Of a stretch of DNA of 64,000 nt, positions 1 to 8,593 are shown one piece after another. Within the stretch, counting starts at the first letter, position 1. Every line of letters starts with the position of its first letter. The stretch lies in the NCBI GenBank assembly GCA_963755635.1, contig CAVWKS010000019.1, forward strand, positions 272,733 to 336,732, written 5' to 3'. The DNA comes from AC-32 sp963755635 (GTDB lineage: Bacteria; Actinomycetota; Thermoleophilia; Gaiellales; Gaiellaceae). The position numbers and the translations under genes are program-made. The notes beneath the pieces are model-generated. The model had not been told where the DNA came from, ran no database searches, and saw only the letters and a program-made list of their open reading frames with translations.

Positions 1-1258
1 TTCCCGCGACGCCTCCGGAGAGGACGGTGCGGTTGCCGACCAGCGCCTCGTGCCCGTCGCAAAGCGGCGGTAGGCCGACCGGAACATGCCGCGGTCGCCG
101 ATGGCGTCGAGGCCCTCGGTCGTGTTCGGCTGGGGCACACAGCTGTCGACGTTCAGGCAGATCGGCGAAAAGGCTTGCGGTGCCAGCGTCCCCGCGAGCG
201 TGAAGGTCGAGGCCGAGGGCGTCGCGAAGTCGGCATGGAACCGGTAGAGAGGCCACGTCGGCTGCGTCACCGAGAGGAACGGATTCGGTGCACCGGACGG
301 CGGCATGTTGAAGCCGTCGAGGTCGCCCGGAAGCAGCGCGCCTACGTTCGAGCGGCAGCGTGCTGAAGGTGACGAAGGTCGCCGGGGCGCCCCACAGCAT
401 CGCGGCGCGGTCGAACGCGAACGGCTGCGGGCCGATGTACGTCGTCCCGGACGAGTTGAAGTCGTTCATGGCCAGGTAGTAGGCGTCCGGCCAGACCCCG
501 AGGTGCGGGTAGTCGTAGAAGTTGATCCCGAGGTGGAAGTCGTAGCGGTACCACGCGCCGGTGGCGTCACCCGTCTGCGAGACCGCGATGCACTCATCGG
601 TCGGCAGGTCGATTCCCGCGAACTGCGTGACGAGCCAGCGGTTCGCGAGCTGGTCGTAGAGCACGACCGGATCGCCGGCGACGTTGTTCTGGCAGAGCCC
701 GCCGAAGCCTTGCCAGAGCGCGGCGATCGCGATCGGCCCGAGCAGGGACGAGCCTGTCGTCTTGTCGAAGACCTGAACGGCCTCGTTCACGATCTGGACG
801 TACTGGGTCAGGCCGACCTCACCGTTCGTGTCGGGCGGCGCGCAGTTGCAGCTGACGCCGGGGAAGGCGATCCCGTCGAAAGTCAGGATCGGCTCCGGCA
901 TCGAGTCGGGGTAGTGCGCGGCCTGGCGGGCGGCGTCTGGCCGGAAACCCGGCGCGACCGGCACGCGCGGGTTCGGGCTCGCCTCGTGCTCGGCCATCGG
1001 CAGGTACCGCGCTGGCCGGATCGAGCGGAGCGGCGGCGAGACATCGTTCTTCAGCGAGTGGCCGACGATCGCCTTGCCCGCCGATGCGACCACCGGCGCG
1101 CGCAGGCTTTGCGCTGCCTCCGGCGAGCCATGGCTGGACACCCCGGCCAGCACGACTCCCGCCTGGACTGCGCCGGCAAGGGTGAGGGCGCCTAGGACGA
1201 TTGCGAGGCGCCGTCGCTGAGAGACGAAACGGCCGAACAGCTCGACCAGGTTGTACAC
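1..1258 (-). pseudogene. Secreted protein, 3' end cut by window edge, two apparent frameshifts
   Basis: Paralogue of the complete secreted protein at 9632-11770; both share the landmarks FPGVSCNCAPPDTNGE and YVQ(I/V)VN followed by QVFDK. The GTG start at 1258 follows AGGGGGAA and gives a hydrophobic N-terminal export segment. Translation stays in frame to about 345, where alignment with the paralogue requires a shift to another frame (GALLPGDLDG onward). It shifts back near 72 (DGHEALVGN). The first frame happens to stay open to the edge, so no stop marks the break. The remainder of the gene lies outside the window. The two shifts compensate, so this could be a pseudogene or indel errors. Function is unknown; the paralogue suggests a cell-surface or extracellular protein. 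Confidence 0.65.
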
Positions 1259-1277
1259 GAACTTCCCCCTGTGACGA

Positions 1278-1305
1278 GCGAGGCCGGCTGTTGGGCCGGC
1301 CTCGC
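1278..1305 (-). terminator. Hairpin after the subtilase gene
   Basis: A perfect 11-bp stem (1278-1288 with 1295-1305) closes a 6-base loop. It lies 30 bases after the subtilase stop codon and just before the next minus-strand gene. No clear U tract follows, so an intrinsic terminator is inferred from placement and stem strength. Confidence 0.65.
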
Positions 1306-1334
1306 TGACGTTCCTAGGGTGTCGTCGTTCAGGA

Positions 1335-3323
1335 CTAGCGCCTGCCGCCCTTGCCGACGGTGACGTTGACCTTGTGGCCGTTGGCGAGCCTGCGGCCTGC
1401 CTTCGGGCTCTGGCGGATGACCTTCCCCTTCAGGCGCTGCGAGGAGGCCTTCCTGGTCACCTTGCCGACCTTGCAGTGGTGCCGCCTGATCGCGGTCTTC
1501 GCCTTGGCCAGCGTCTTGCCGACCACGCTCGGAACCGTGCACGGTGGCTTGAACGGGGGCGGAGGCGGTGGCGGTGGCGGAGGTGGAGGCGGAGGCGGAG
1601 GTGGCGGCGGTGGCGGAGGCGGCGGCGGTGGGGGTGGCGGAGGTGGCGGAGGTGGCGGTGGTGGCGGTGGTGGCGGAGGCGGAGGCGGTGGCGGAGGTGG
1701 CGGCGGAGGTGGCGGTGGCGGAGGCGGAGGCGGTGGCGGTGGCGGTGGCGGTGGGCCGTTGTAGGCGGCCAGCGCGTCCACCAGGCCGTAGCCGAACGAG
1801 TTATTCGGGATGTGCGCCGAGTCACCGGGGATCCCGCCGCAGGTCTGCGCCGGAGTCACGGTCACGTTCGGGTTCGCCGTGTCCTCGAGGAGCTGCTTGG
1901 TCGCCGCGATGTTCCGCTCCAGGGAAGGAATCGCCGACCAGAGCAGCGCGACGACGCCGACGACGTGCGGTCCGGCCATCGAGGTGCCGCTGAAGGCCGC
2001 GTAGGAGCTGTCGCTGGAGCTGGTCGACGAGCGGTTGTTGACGCCCGGCGCGACGAGGTTCGGCTTCAGGCGGTTCGAGCCGTCGACAGTGACCGGGCCG
2101 CGGCTGCTGAAGCCGGCGAGCGTCGCGCTCGAGTTGATCGCGCCCGTCGAGAAGGTCTCGTCGTAGATCGCGGGCGGATCGCCGACCGATGAGCAGCCCG
2201 GGCCCGCGTTGCCGGCGGAGGCCTCGACGAAGACCCCGGCGGCCTGCGTGTTCTGGACGATCGTGTGGAGCGTGTCGAACGCGCAGAGCTCGCTCGTCGG
2301 GCACGTCCAGCTGTCGTTGATCACGTCCGGCCGCTTCGTCGGGTCCGGGTTCTGGTTGTTCAGGTCGGTCGGAGCGATGAAGAACTGGAAGCACTCCGTG
2401 TAGGTCTCGGGTCGGCCCGTCCCCTGGTCCATGTTGTGGCACCCGATCCACTTCGCGCCCGGTGCGACGCCGATCTGGTTGACGTTGTCGGCGGTCCCGC
2501 CAGATGTCGTGCCGGTCGTGTGCGTGCCGTGGGTGTCGTCGTCGCACGGCGCTTGCGTGTCGTAGCCGCACGGGTTCGGCGGGTTGCCGCCGATCGCGCT
2601 GTGGATCGAGTCATGCCAGTTGTAGTTGTGGTCGGCGGTGGAGCCGTTCCAGCCGCGGTAGTGGCCTTTGAGCGCGTCGTGCGTCCAGCGCATACCGGTG
2701 TCCTGGTTGCCGATCACGATCCCCTGACCCGTGTAGCCAAGCGCCCACATCTGCGGCGCGTGAACCATGTTCACGCCGTACTCGATCGTCGAGGGGCTCT
2801 GGTGCGTGGGCCGCTGGAGCGCGATGAACGCGTTCAGCGGCGGAGCGGTGTCGTTGAGCCAGTAGGAGGCGTCGTTCGCCTCGATCTTCGCGACGTCGGC
2901 CCGGCTCGCGAGGTTCTCGACGAGCGCTCGGTCGCCGCCGTGGACGAAGATCACGTTCGCGACCCAGAAGGAGCGGTAGTCGACGCCTTGCGCGTCGAGC
3001 ATCGCCTTGAGCGGGGCCTGCGTGCGCGCTGCCTCGGCCTTGAGCGTCTTGTAGACGTACCAGCCGCGCGCGTTCTGGTCCTTCATGGCGTAGGCCTTGC
3101 TGACATCGGCCTGCGCCTTCAGCTCGATCACGAACGAGCTCTCTTTGCCGCCGGCCGTGTCGGCCATGACGAGGTTCGCGACCTTGCCGGTGAAGCCGGG
3201 CCGCTGGGGCCCCTGGTGCTGGTTGCTTCCAAGAACCACCGGCGCGGTGACGCCTGCGGCGAGCGCGACGAGCCCTGCGGCGAGCGCGCCACGTCGGCCG
3301 AACAGCCGAACGATCGAATGCAT
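1335..3323 (-). CDS. Secreted subtilisin-like (S8) serine protease with 67-Pro linker and PASTA tail
   Basis: Start ATG 3323 follows AGGGGAGGGG and opens a signal peptide (residues 1-32). A longer reading to 3410 would put the signal internally. After a prodomain-like region (about 60-150) comes the S8 catalytic domain. The triad is Asp208 (NQDTG), His265 (HGTHTTG) and Ser448 (GTSMAGP), with the oxyanion Asn about 372 (SAGNAGPG). Residues about 524-590 are 67 consecutive prolines. A final 70-residue PASTA domain has two cysteines (PPCTVP and HHC) and lysine/arginine-rich strands. PASTA domains bind peptidoglycan or act as wall-proximal spacers, so the enzyme is probably displayed at the wall. 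Substrate unknown. The catalytic residues are all present, so it should be active. Confidence 0.9.
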   Translation of the reverse strand: MHSIVRLFGRRGALAAGLVALAAGVTAPVVLGSNQHQGPQRPGFTGKVANLVMADTAGGKESSFVIELKAQADVSKAYAMKDQNARGWYVYKTLKAEAARTQAPLKAMLDAQGVDYRSFWVANVIFVHGGDRALVENLASRADVAKIEANDASYWLNDTAPPLNAFIALQRPTHQSPSTIEYGVNMVHAPQMWALGYTGQGIVIGNQDTGMRWTHDALKGHYRGWNGSTADHNYNWHDSIHSAIGGNPPNPCGYDTQAPCDDDTHGTHTTGTTSGGTADNVNQIGVAPGAKWIGCHNMDQGTGRPETYTECFQFFIAPTDLNNQNPDPTKRPDVINDSWTCPTSELCAFDTLHTIVQNTQAAGVFVEASAGNAGPGCSSVGDPPAIYDETFSTGAINSSATLAGFSSRGPVTVDGSNRLKPNLVAPGVNNRSSTSSSDSSYAAFSGTSMAGPHVVGVVALLWSAIPSLERNIAATKQLLEDTANPNVTVTPAQTCGGIPGDSAHIPNNSFGYGLVDALAAYNGPPPPPPPPPPPPPPPPPPPPPPPPPPPPPPPPPPPPPPPPPPPPPPPPPPPPPPPPPPPPPPPPPPPFKPPCTVPSVVGKTLAKAKTAIRRHHCKVGKVTRKASSQRLKGKVIRQSPKAGRRLANGHKVNVTVGKGGRR
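1554..1754 (-). repeat. Polyproline-coding tract, 67 codons
   Basis: An uninterrupted run of CCN codons read on the minus strand. The third base varies freely between A, C, G and T, so the DNA is not a perfect tandem repeat while the protein is pure proline. It joins the protease domain to the PASTA domain. On the plus strand the same DNA reads as polyglycine, which is an artefact. Confidence 0.95.
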
Positions 3324-3453
3324 CCTGTCCCCTCCCCTTCCGGAGCAGCCAGCCGGATAAGAGGCCAACGCCTCGTCCAACGAGCTGCGTTTCACCTGCT
3401 CATATAACACAAGCCGCCTGCGACCTCAACGGGCGCGGGCTGCCGTAATCACT

Positions 3454-3493
3454 CCCCCGGAGACGAGCCACCGCAGCGGCTCGTCCCCGGGGG
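3454..3493 (-). terminator. Long hairpin after the 1030-residue surface protein
   Basis: A 16-bp stem with one mismatch (3454-3469 with 3478-3493) and an 8-base loop. It starts 18 bases after the stop of the 3512-6604 gene. A terminator is inferred from position and stability. Confidence 0.7.
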
Positions 3494-3511
3494 AAGTCTC
3501 GTTTCTCGGAG

Positions 3512-6500
3512 TTAGTGCCTCGGCCCCTTGCCGACGACCAGGTTGACCTTGTGGCCGTTAGCCAGCCTGCGGCCGGCCTTCGGGCTCTGGCGGATGACCT
3601 TCCCCTTGAGACGGCGGGAAGAGATCTTCCGGGTCACCTTGCCGGTGCGGCAGTGGTGCCGCCTGATCGCGACCTTCGCCTTGGCCAGCGTCTTGCCGAT
3701 CACGCGCGGGACTGTGCACGGTGGCTTGAACGGTGGCGGAGGTGGCGGAGGTGGCGGAGGTGGTGGTGGCGGAGGTGGTGGTGGCGGAGGCGGAGGTGGC
3801 GGAGGTGGTGGCGGAGGTGGCGGTGGTGGAGGCGGTGGCGGAGGTGGCGGAGGCGGAGGCGGAGGTGGAGGTGGCGGTGGTGGCGGAGGCGGAGGCGGAG
3901 GTGGTGGCGGAGGCGGCGGAGGCGGAGGCGGAGGCGGAGGCGGAGGTGGCGGAGGCGGAGGTGGCGGAGGTGGCGGAGGCCCGCCGCAGTCGAGCCAGCT
4001 CGCGGCGTTGACGACGAGCTTGCCCCAGTCGCCACTCTGCGCCGAGTCGAAGCCGACGTATGCCGTGACGCCGACCGTCGTATGCCCGCCAACAGGCCGG
4101 TAGGCGACGAGGGAGCTGCCGTTGTCCGCCGCCGCGACCTCGGTCGCGCCGGAGGCGGGCGTGACGATGTTCTGGAAGTTGCTGTTCAGCGTCGTGACAC
4201 CCTGCATCAGCGGGTGCCCGGCGTTGAAGGCGCCGAGCCCGAACGGGTCGAAGCCGAGGTTCGTCGAGTAGTCGTACGGGTTGTAGTTCCCGGTCACCCA
4301 GCGGCCGTTGATCCCGTACGGCTGACCCGGGCCGTAGTGGCTGAAGCCCATCTGGACGACCACGCCGTCCGCGTCCACGTAGTCGGCGAGGACGTTCCCT
4401 TGCGCGTCACCGTCGCCGAACGGGCTGTTGCTGAACGGGACGACGACGTCGTACTGCTCGAGCTGAGTGAGTGTCGGCGTTCCGCTACTGCCGTCGAAGA
4501 GGTCGACGCTCGCAGCGCCGGCGCTCAGGATCTCCGACTGCAAGACGGTCGGGGCGCCGTCGGTGTCGGCGTAGTCGATCAGGACGTCGGGATTGCAGGG
4601 CGGAGGCGGCGGAGGCGGCGGCGGAGGTGGCGGTGGCGGCGGTGGCGGCGGAGGTGGAGGCGGTGGTGGAGGTGGTGGCGGAGGTGGAGGCGGTGGAGGC
4701 GGTGGAGGCGGCGGCGGCGGCGGTGGCGGAGGCGGAGGCGGCGTGGCCGGCAGGTAATCGATCTCCGTGCCGGCCGGGGTCGTCCCCGGGGTGCTGAAGC
4801 TGAACTGGCTGAACGGCCCGGTACCGGTGCTCTGCAGCCCAACGGTCGCCGAATCGGAGCCGCCCGAAAGCGCGCCGTAGATGAACGAGATCTCGTTCGT
4901 CGTCTCGGAGAGGATCGCCTCGAAGTTGGCCGTGCCCGACCCCGGGAAGTACTGGTCGCGCCACTCGATCACGAACTTGCGGTTCGGCGCGGTCCCGGTC
5001 GTCGTCGTGTAGATGCCGGAGCCCGAGTTGACCGTGTAGAGGTCGTCCCAGTACGGGAACAGCGCACGCCCGAAGCTCGCGGCAGGCAGGGCGCTGTTGT
5101 TGAACTGGCTGGCGGAGGTCGTGAACTGCAGCGTCCCGTTCGAGTCCACGTTGGCGCTCGAGTAAGGCGTTCCGTAGACCGTGATCGGGAACGGCAGGCT
5201 GATCGCGGTCGCGCAGTCGTCGCAGTGGTTACCGCTGTCGTCGACGCCCGGGATGATCGCCTGCCCGCGCTGGATGTCGGTCGCGTAGTCGGCGGCCGGG
5301 GTGTAGTCCACCTGCCGGCCGCTCGGGACGTTGCCGGCCGTGTTGCACGAGAACTCGCGCTTCGGGCCGGTGCCCGACGCCTGCAGACCGACCGTGCCCG
5401 AACCGTCGCTGGTGATGCTCCCGTAGATCAGCGAGACCTTGCCGGTCGCCTCGTCGAACGCGACCTCGAAGTTGGCCGACCCGGTGCCGGGGAAGAACTG
5501 CGACCGGTACTCGACGTAGAAGGTGCGGTTCGGCGCCGAGCCGGTGGTGATCGTGTAGATCCCCATGCCCGCGTTGACGGCGTACAGGTCGTCCCAGTAG
5601 GGGGCGATCATCACGCCCATGCCCGACCCGGGCAGGCAGCTGTTGGTGAAGGCCGTGTTGCTGGTCGTGAACTGCAGGTTGCCGTTCGAGCTTGCGTTGA
5701 TGCTCGAGTAGGTCGAGCCGAAGACGTTGACCGGGAACGGCGTGGGGATCGTCGCGATGCAGTCGTCGCAGTTCGACCCCGTGACGAAGGTCGTGCCCGA
5801 GACGATCGCGCCGGTACCAGCCGAAATCCCGTAATCGGGGGGCGTGGGGGTGCTGATCGTGCCGCTGAGGCTAAAAACCTGGTCCGGGCCGCCCGCCGTG
5901 GGGATGCAGGTCGTCTTGACCGTCCACGTGGGGCAGACGCCGAACCCGCCGCCGGGGTTCTGCCAGGCGGCGGGACTGTTGGACGTGACCGTGCGGTCGG
6001 TCCAGCCCCACTCGCCTCCGGTGCCGAAGTCCATCCGAGCCTGCACCGACATCCAGTAGTGGCCGGCCGGGAGGACGGCGGCAGTGGACAGGTTGATCGT
6101 GAAGTCGGTCGCGGCCTGGGTGAACGGCTGTCCCGTCGCGCTGTAGACCTGGGATCCGGGCAGGCCGCCCGAATCGCTGTAGAAGCGCACGTTGAAGGAC
6201 AGCGCAGGGCCCGAGCCGTTGAAGTAGACGCCATCGGCGTCCACCGTGGAGACGGTCCAGGTCTGCCCGCTGGGAACGACGAAATCGTCCGCCAGTTCGT
6301 CGTCGAAGGTGTCAAACGCAGTCTCGAAGTCTTGCGAGTTACTGGCGGTTCCGGACGCGTTGTCGTACTGGTTGTAGAGCACGACCTGGGGAGTCGAGCC
6401 GTTGGCCCGGTGCCGCATGCGTGCCTGCGAGTTTGACCGCACGGACATCGCCGGCCCTTGGCTCTTCGTCAGCGGAGCGCCCTTGGTCGCGTGCGTGATC

Positions 6501-6604
6501 TTGGTTGCGTGTCCGTCGTGCCCACGCGCGAGTGCGGCTGACGCCACGACAAGACAGCAAATTGCGGCAGCGGCTACCGCGGTCCAAGCGAACCTTGCCC
6601 TCAT
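3512..6604 (-). CDS. Large secreted modular protein with two polyproline tracts and PASTA tail
   Basis: 1030 residues. ATG 6604 follows GGGGAGGGG and opens a signal peptide (1-27). An N-terminal jelly-roll-like domain (about 70-250) is shared with the 8590-9447 product (FxxxFYSDSGGLPG, GWTDR, NPGGGF). Two copies of a roughly 170-residue module follow (about 260-435 and 440-615), each with a CDDC near its start and the signature PYWDDLY...GIYT..TGxAPNR; these resemble nidogen-like (NIDO) extracellular domains. Next come 48 prolines (622-669), a ThuA/glutamine-amidotransferase-like domain (670-875), 83 prolines (876-958) and a PASTA domain (959-1030). No catalytic site is obvious, so an adhesive or structural surface role is inferred. 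Domain names beyond PASTA are tentative. Confidence 0.85.
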   Translation of the reverse strand: MRARFAWTAVAAAAICCLVVASAALARGHDGHATKITHATKGAPLTKSQGPAMSVRSNSQARMRHRANGSTPQVVLYNQYDNASGTASNSQDFETAFDTFDDELADDFVVPSGQTWTVSTVDADGVYFNGSGPALSFNVRFYSDSGGLPGSQVYSATGQPFTQAATDFTINLSTAAVLPAGHYWMSVQARMDFGTGGEWGWTDRTVTSNSPAAWQNPGGGFGVCPTWTVKTTCIPTAGGPDQVFSLSGTISTPTPPDYGISAGTGAIVSGTTFVTGSNCDDCIATIPTPFPVNVFGSTYSSINASSNGNLQFTTSNTAFTNSCLPGSGMGVMIAPYWDDLYAVNAGMGIYTITTGSAPNRTFYVEYRSQFFPGTGSANFEVAFDEATGKVSLIYGSITSDGSGTVGLQASGTGPKREFSCNTAGNVPSGRQVDYTPAADYATDIQRGQAIIPGVDDSGNHCDDCATAISLPFPITVYGTPYSSANVDSNGTLQFTTSASQFNNSALPAASFGRALFPYWDDLYTVNSGSGIYTTTTGTAPNRKFVIEWRDQYFPGSGTANFEAILSETTNEISFIYGALSGGSDSATVGLQSTGTGPFSQFSFSTPGTTPAGTEIDYLPATPPPPPPPPPPPPPPPPPPPPPPPPPPPPPPPPPPPPPPPPPPPPPPPPCNPDVLIDYADTDGAPTVLQSEILSAGAASVDLFDGSSGTPTLTQLEQYDVVVPFSNSPFGDGDAQGNVLADYVDADGVVVQMGFSHYGPGQPYGINGRWVTGNYNPYDYSTNLGFDPFGLGAFNAGHPLMQGVTTLNSNFQNIVTPASGATEVAAADNGSSLVAYRPVGGHTTVGVTAYVGFDSAQSGDWGKLVVNAASWLDCGGPPPPPPPPPPPPPPPPPPPPPPPPPPPPPPPPPPPPPPPPPPPPPPPPPPPPPPPPPPPPPPPPPPPPPPPPPPPPPPPPPPPFKPPCTVPRVIGKTLAKAKVAIRRHHCRTGKVTRKISSRRLKGKVIRQSPKAGRRLANGHKVNLVVGKGPRH
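3731..3979 (-). repeat. Polyproline-coding tract, 83 codons
   Basis: Pure proline run before the PASTA domain, with mixed CCN codons. It is the longest of the six tracts in the window. Confidence 0.95.
4598..4741 (-). repeat. Polyproline-coding tract, 48 codons
   Basis: Pure proline run between the second nidogen-like module and the ThuA-like domain of the same protein. Codon third positions vary. Confidence 0.95.
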
Positions 6605-6657
6605 TTTCCGGTCCCCTCCCCTATGGACTCGATGCGGCCCGGTCGGCCGTAGGGGCG

Positions 6658-6686
6658 TTCTTACTCCTCTGCTGGAGAAAAATCAA
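6658..6686 (-). promoter_or_regulatory. Promoter of the 1030-residue surface protein
   Basis: On the minus strand TTGATT, a 17-base spacer and TAAGAA lie about 55 bases before the start codon. The same boxes and spacing recur at 9504-9532. Between the -10 box and the start a conserved leader holds a small CGGCC/GGCCG stem and the GGGGAGGGG ribosome site. Box assignment is inference from conservation. Confidence 0.6.
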
Positions 6687-6697
6687 TAGTGGAAAGA

Positions 6698-6725
6698 CGA
6701 CGGGGCCCCGTGTGGGGCCCCGTCG
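6698..6725 (-). terminator. Hairpin after the Kelch/PASTA gene
   Basis: A perfect 12-bp stem (6698-6709 with 6714-6725) and a 4-base loop, followed on the minus strand by a T-rich stretch. It starts 30 bases after the stop at 6755. This is the most terminator-like of the four hairpins in the cluster. Confidence 0.75.
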
Positions 6726-6754
6726 AACGTTCTCGTTGCTCTTGCTGTAGCGGT

Positions 6755-8593
6755 CTAGCGCCTCCGGGGGCCCTTGCCGACGACCAGGTTGACCTTGTGG
6801 CCGTTGGCCAGCCTGCGGCCGGCCTTCGGGCTCTGGCGGATGACCTTCCCCTTGAGACGGCGGGAAGAGATCTTCCGGGTCACCTTGCCGGTGCGGCAGT
6901 GGTGCCGCCTGATCGCGACCTTCGCCTTGGCCAGCGTCTTGCCGACCACGCGCGGAACTGTGCACGGTGGCTTGAACGGTGGCGGAGGAGGCGGAGGTGG
7001 CGGAGGTGGTGGCGGAGGCGGAGGTGGCGGAGGCGGAGGTGGCGGAGGTGGCGGAGGCGGTGGCGGCGGAGGTGGTGGCGGAGGTGGTGGCGGAGGCGGT
7101 GGTGGCGGAGGTGGTGGCGGTGGCGGAGGCGGAGCGCCGGTGTCCATGGTCTCCGTCTGCGTCGTCGTGGACGAGCCGTTGTAGCCGCCCGCCGCGAAGA
7201 GCAGGCCGCCGATCGACGTGCCCTCGACGAACGAGCGCTGCATGTTCAGGTTGTCCGCGGCCGTCCAGCTGTTCGTGGCTGGGTCGTAGGCCTGCGTCTG
7301 ATTCGTGGTGTCAGGCGTGAGCAGGCTTGCGGCCTTGCCGAGCGCCCGATCCGGGGCGAACGGGTTGCCGCCGCCGAAGACGTACAGCATGCCGTCGCCG
7401 CCAACACCGGCACCGGGCACGTTGTCGGCTGCCAGCATGTTCGCGCCGGTCGACCACGTGTTGGTGGCGATGTTGTAGTCGTAGAGCGTGTTCAGGATGT
7501 TGCTGTTCGCGTCACGTCCACCGGCCACGTACAGATGGCCGTTGATGACGCCGGAGCCGGCACCGCCGAACGCTGCTGGCATCGACGCCTTCGTCGTGTA
7601 CGTGCCCGCGACCGGATCGAACTCCCAGGTCGTGTCGTAGGCCGGGCTGATGTTGCCCGTCGAGTAGCCGCCGGCCAGGTAGATCTTGCCTCCGCTGTAA
7701 CCCGAGGCCATGAAGGCCCTCAGGTCGGGCAGCGTCGGGCCGGCCGACCAGGAGTCGCTCGCGATGTCGTAGACCTGCACCGCGTTGGTCACGATGCCGG
7801 TTGCGGCGTCATCACCGCCGAACACGTAGATCTTGTTGTTGTTCGGGTCGTAGACGCCCGAGGCCATTCCTTCGCCTGAGGGCATCGGTGCAAGCGTCGT
7901 CCAGCTGTTGCTTGCCGGGTCATAGCGGTACGAGTTGTTGACCGTTGCACCCGCGCTGAACGAGTAGCCGCCGAACGTGTAGCTGTAGGTGCCGTCGGAA
8001 GCCGTGGCCGCACCGTAGGTGTCGAGCGGCTTCGGCGCGACGACCTGCCACTGGCCTGGCGGCGGAGGTGGTGGAGGCGGAGGTGGTGGCGGAGGCGGAG
8101 GCGGAGGACCGCCAGCCGGCGTGTACGTCACCTGCAGGCCGTCGGAAAGCGATCCACCGGCGCCGTTGCAGCCGTACTCGAGGAAGATCGAGTCGGGAAC
8201 GCTCTGGACGCCCTCGGTCGAGCTCGACGCGCCGTTGTCCAGCGTGCCGTAGATCGCCCTGATGACGCCGTCTGCTTCGTCGAACTCAACCTCGAAGTTG
8301 GCGGTGCCGGTCCCCGGGAAGTACTGGGCGCGCCACTCGAGGAAGAAGTGGCGGTCCGGCGCCGTCCCGGTAGTGGTCGTGTAGACGCCGAAGCCCGAGT
8401 TGACCAGGTAGAGGTCGTCCCAGTACGGGGCGAACATGACGCCCTTGGTGGCGTCGGGCAGGCACGTGTTGGTGAACGACGAGACGGAGGTCGTGAACTG
8501 CAACGTCCCGTTCGAGTCAACGTTCACGGAGTTGTAGGCGTGTCCGTAGACGTAGACCGTGAACGGCAGCGAGATCGTCGGTGACACCGTCAT
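6755..8593 (-). CDS. 3' part of frameshifted secreted protein: nidogen-like module, Kelch propeller, PASTA tail
   Basis: This reading frame continues the gene that begins at 9447; a one-base frameshift near 8595-8610 separates them. From ATG 8593 it encodes a nidogen-like module (PYWDDLY, GVYTTTTGTAPDR), 17 prolines, about six Kelch repeats (recurring FGG/AGG doublets and SxSW/NSWT strands) forming a beta-propeller, 52 prolines, and a PASTA domain ending GKGPRRR. The PASTA-coding DNA is almost identical to that of the 3512-6604 gene. No ribosome site supports independent translation from 8593, so read it with the next entry as one gene. Likely a wall-associated carbohydrate- or protein-binding protein; no enzyme activity can be assigned. 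Confidence 0.8.
   Translation of the reverse strand: MTVSPTISLPFTVYVYGHAYNSVNVDSNGTLQFTTSVSSFTNTCLPDATKGVMFAPYWDDLYLVNSGFGVYTTTTGTAPDRHFFLEWRAQYFPGTGTANFEVEFDEADGVIRAIYGTLDNGASSSTEGVQSVPDSIFLEYGCNGAGGSLSDGLQVTYTPAGGPPPPPPPPPPPPPPPPPGQWQVVAPKPLDTYGAATASDGTYSYTFGGYSFSAGATVNNSYRYDPASNSWTTLAPMPSGEGMASGVYDPNNNKIYVFGGDDAATGIVTNAVQVYDIASDSWSAGPTLPDLRAFMASGYSGGKIYLAGGYSTGNISPAYDTTWEFDPVAGTYTTKASMPAAFGGAGSGVINGHLYVAGGRDANSNILNTLYDYNIATNTWSTGANMLAADNVPGAGVGGDGMLYVFGGGNPFAPDRALGKAASLLTPDTTNQTQAYDPATNSWTAADNLNMQRSFVEGTSIGGLLFAAGGYNGSSTTTQTETMDTGAPPPPPPPPPPPPPPPPPPPPPPPPPPPPPPPPPPPPPPPPPPPPPPPPPPPPFKPPCTVPRVVGKTLAKAKVAIRRHHCRTGKVTRKISSRRLKGKVIRQSPKAGRRLANGHKVNLVVGKGPRRR
6977..7132 (-). repeat. Polyproline-coding tract, 52 codons
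   Basis: Pure proline run between the Kelch domain and the PASTA domain, with mixed CCN codons. Confidence 0.95.
8057..8107 (-). repeat. Polyproline-coding tract, 17 codons
   Basis: Short proline linker between the nidogen-like module and the Kelch propeller. Confidence 0.95.

Noticed and set aside
1554..1754. GGN-rich repeat resembling a CRISPR or minisatellite
   Set aside because: There are no regular repeat-spacer units. Variation is confined to codon third positions of proline.
1351..1764. Plus-strand ORF with a polyglycine run (PE_PGRS-like appearance)
   Set aside because: It is the exact antisense of the polyproline tract and PASTA domain of the subtilase. The minus frame has a signal peptide, catalytic triad and ribosome site.
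3528..4103. Second plus-strand polyglycine ORF
   Set aside because: Antisense of the 83-proline tract and PASTA domain; same reasoning as above.
3515..6436. 973-residue plus-strand ORF rich in Arg, Trp and Val
   Set aside because: Antisense shadow of the modular surface protein; composition is that of a reversed high-GC gene.
6605..6657. Leader of the surface-protein genes as a known riboswitch (c-di-GMP or c-di-AMP)
   Set aside because: The conserved cores of those aptamers are absent; only a short GC stem and a ribosome site can be shown.
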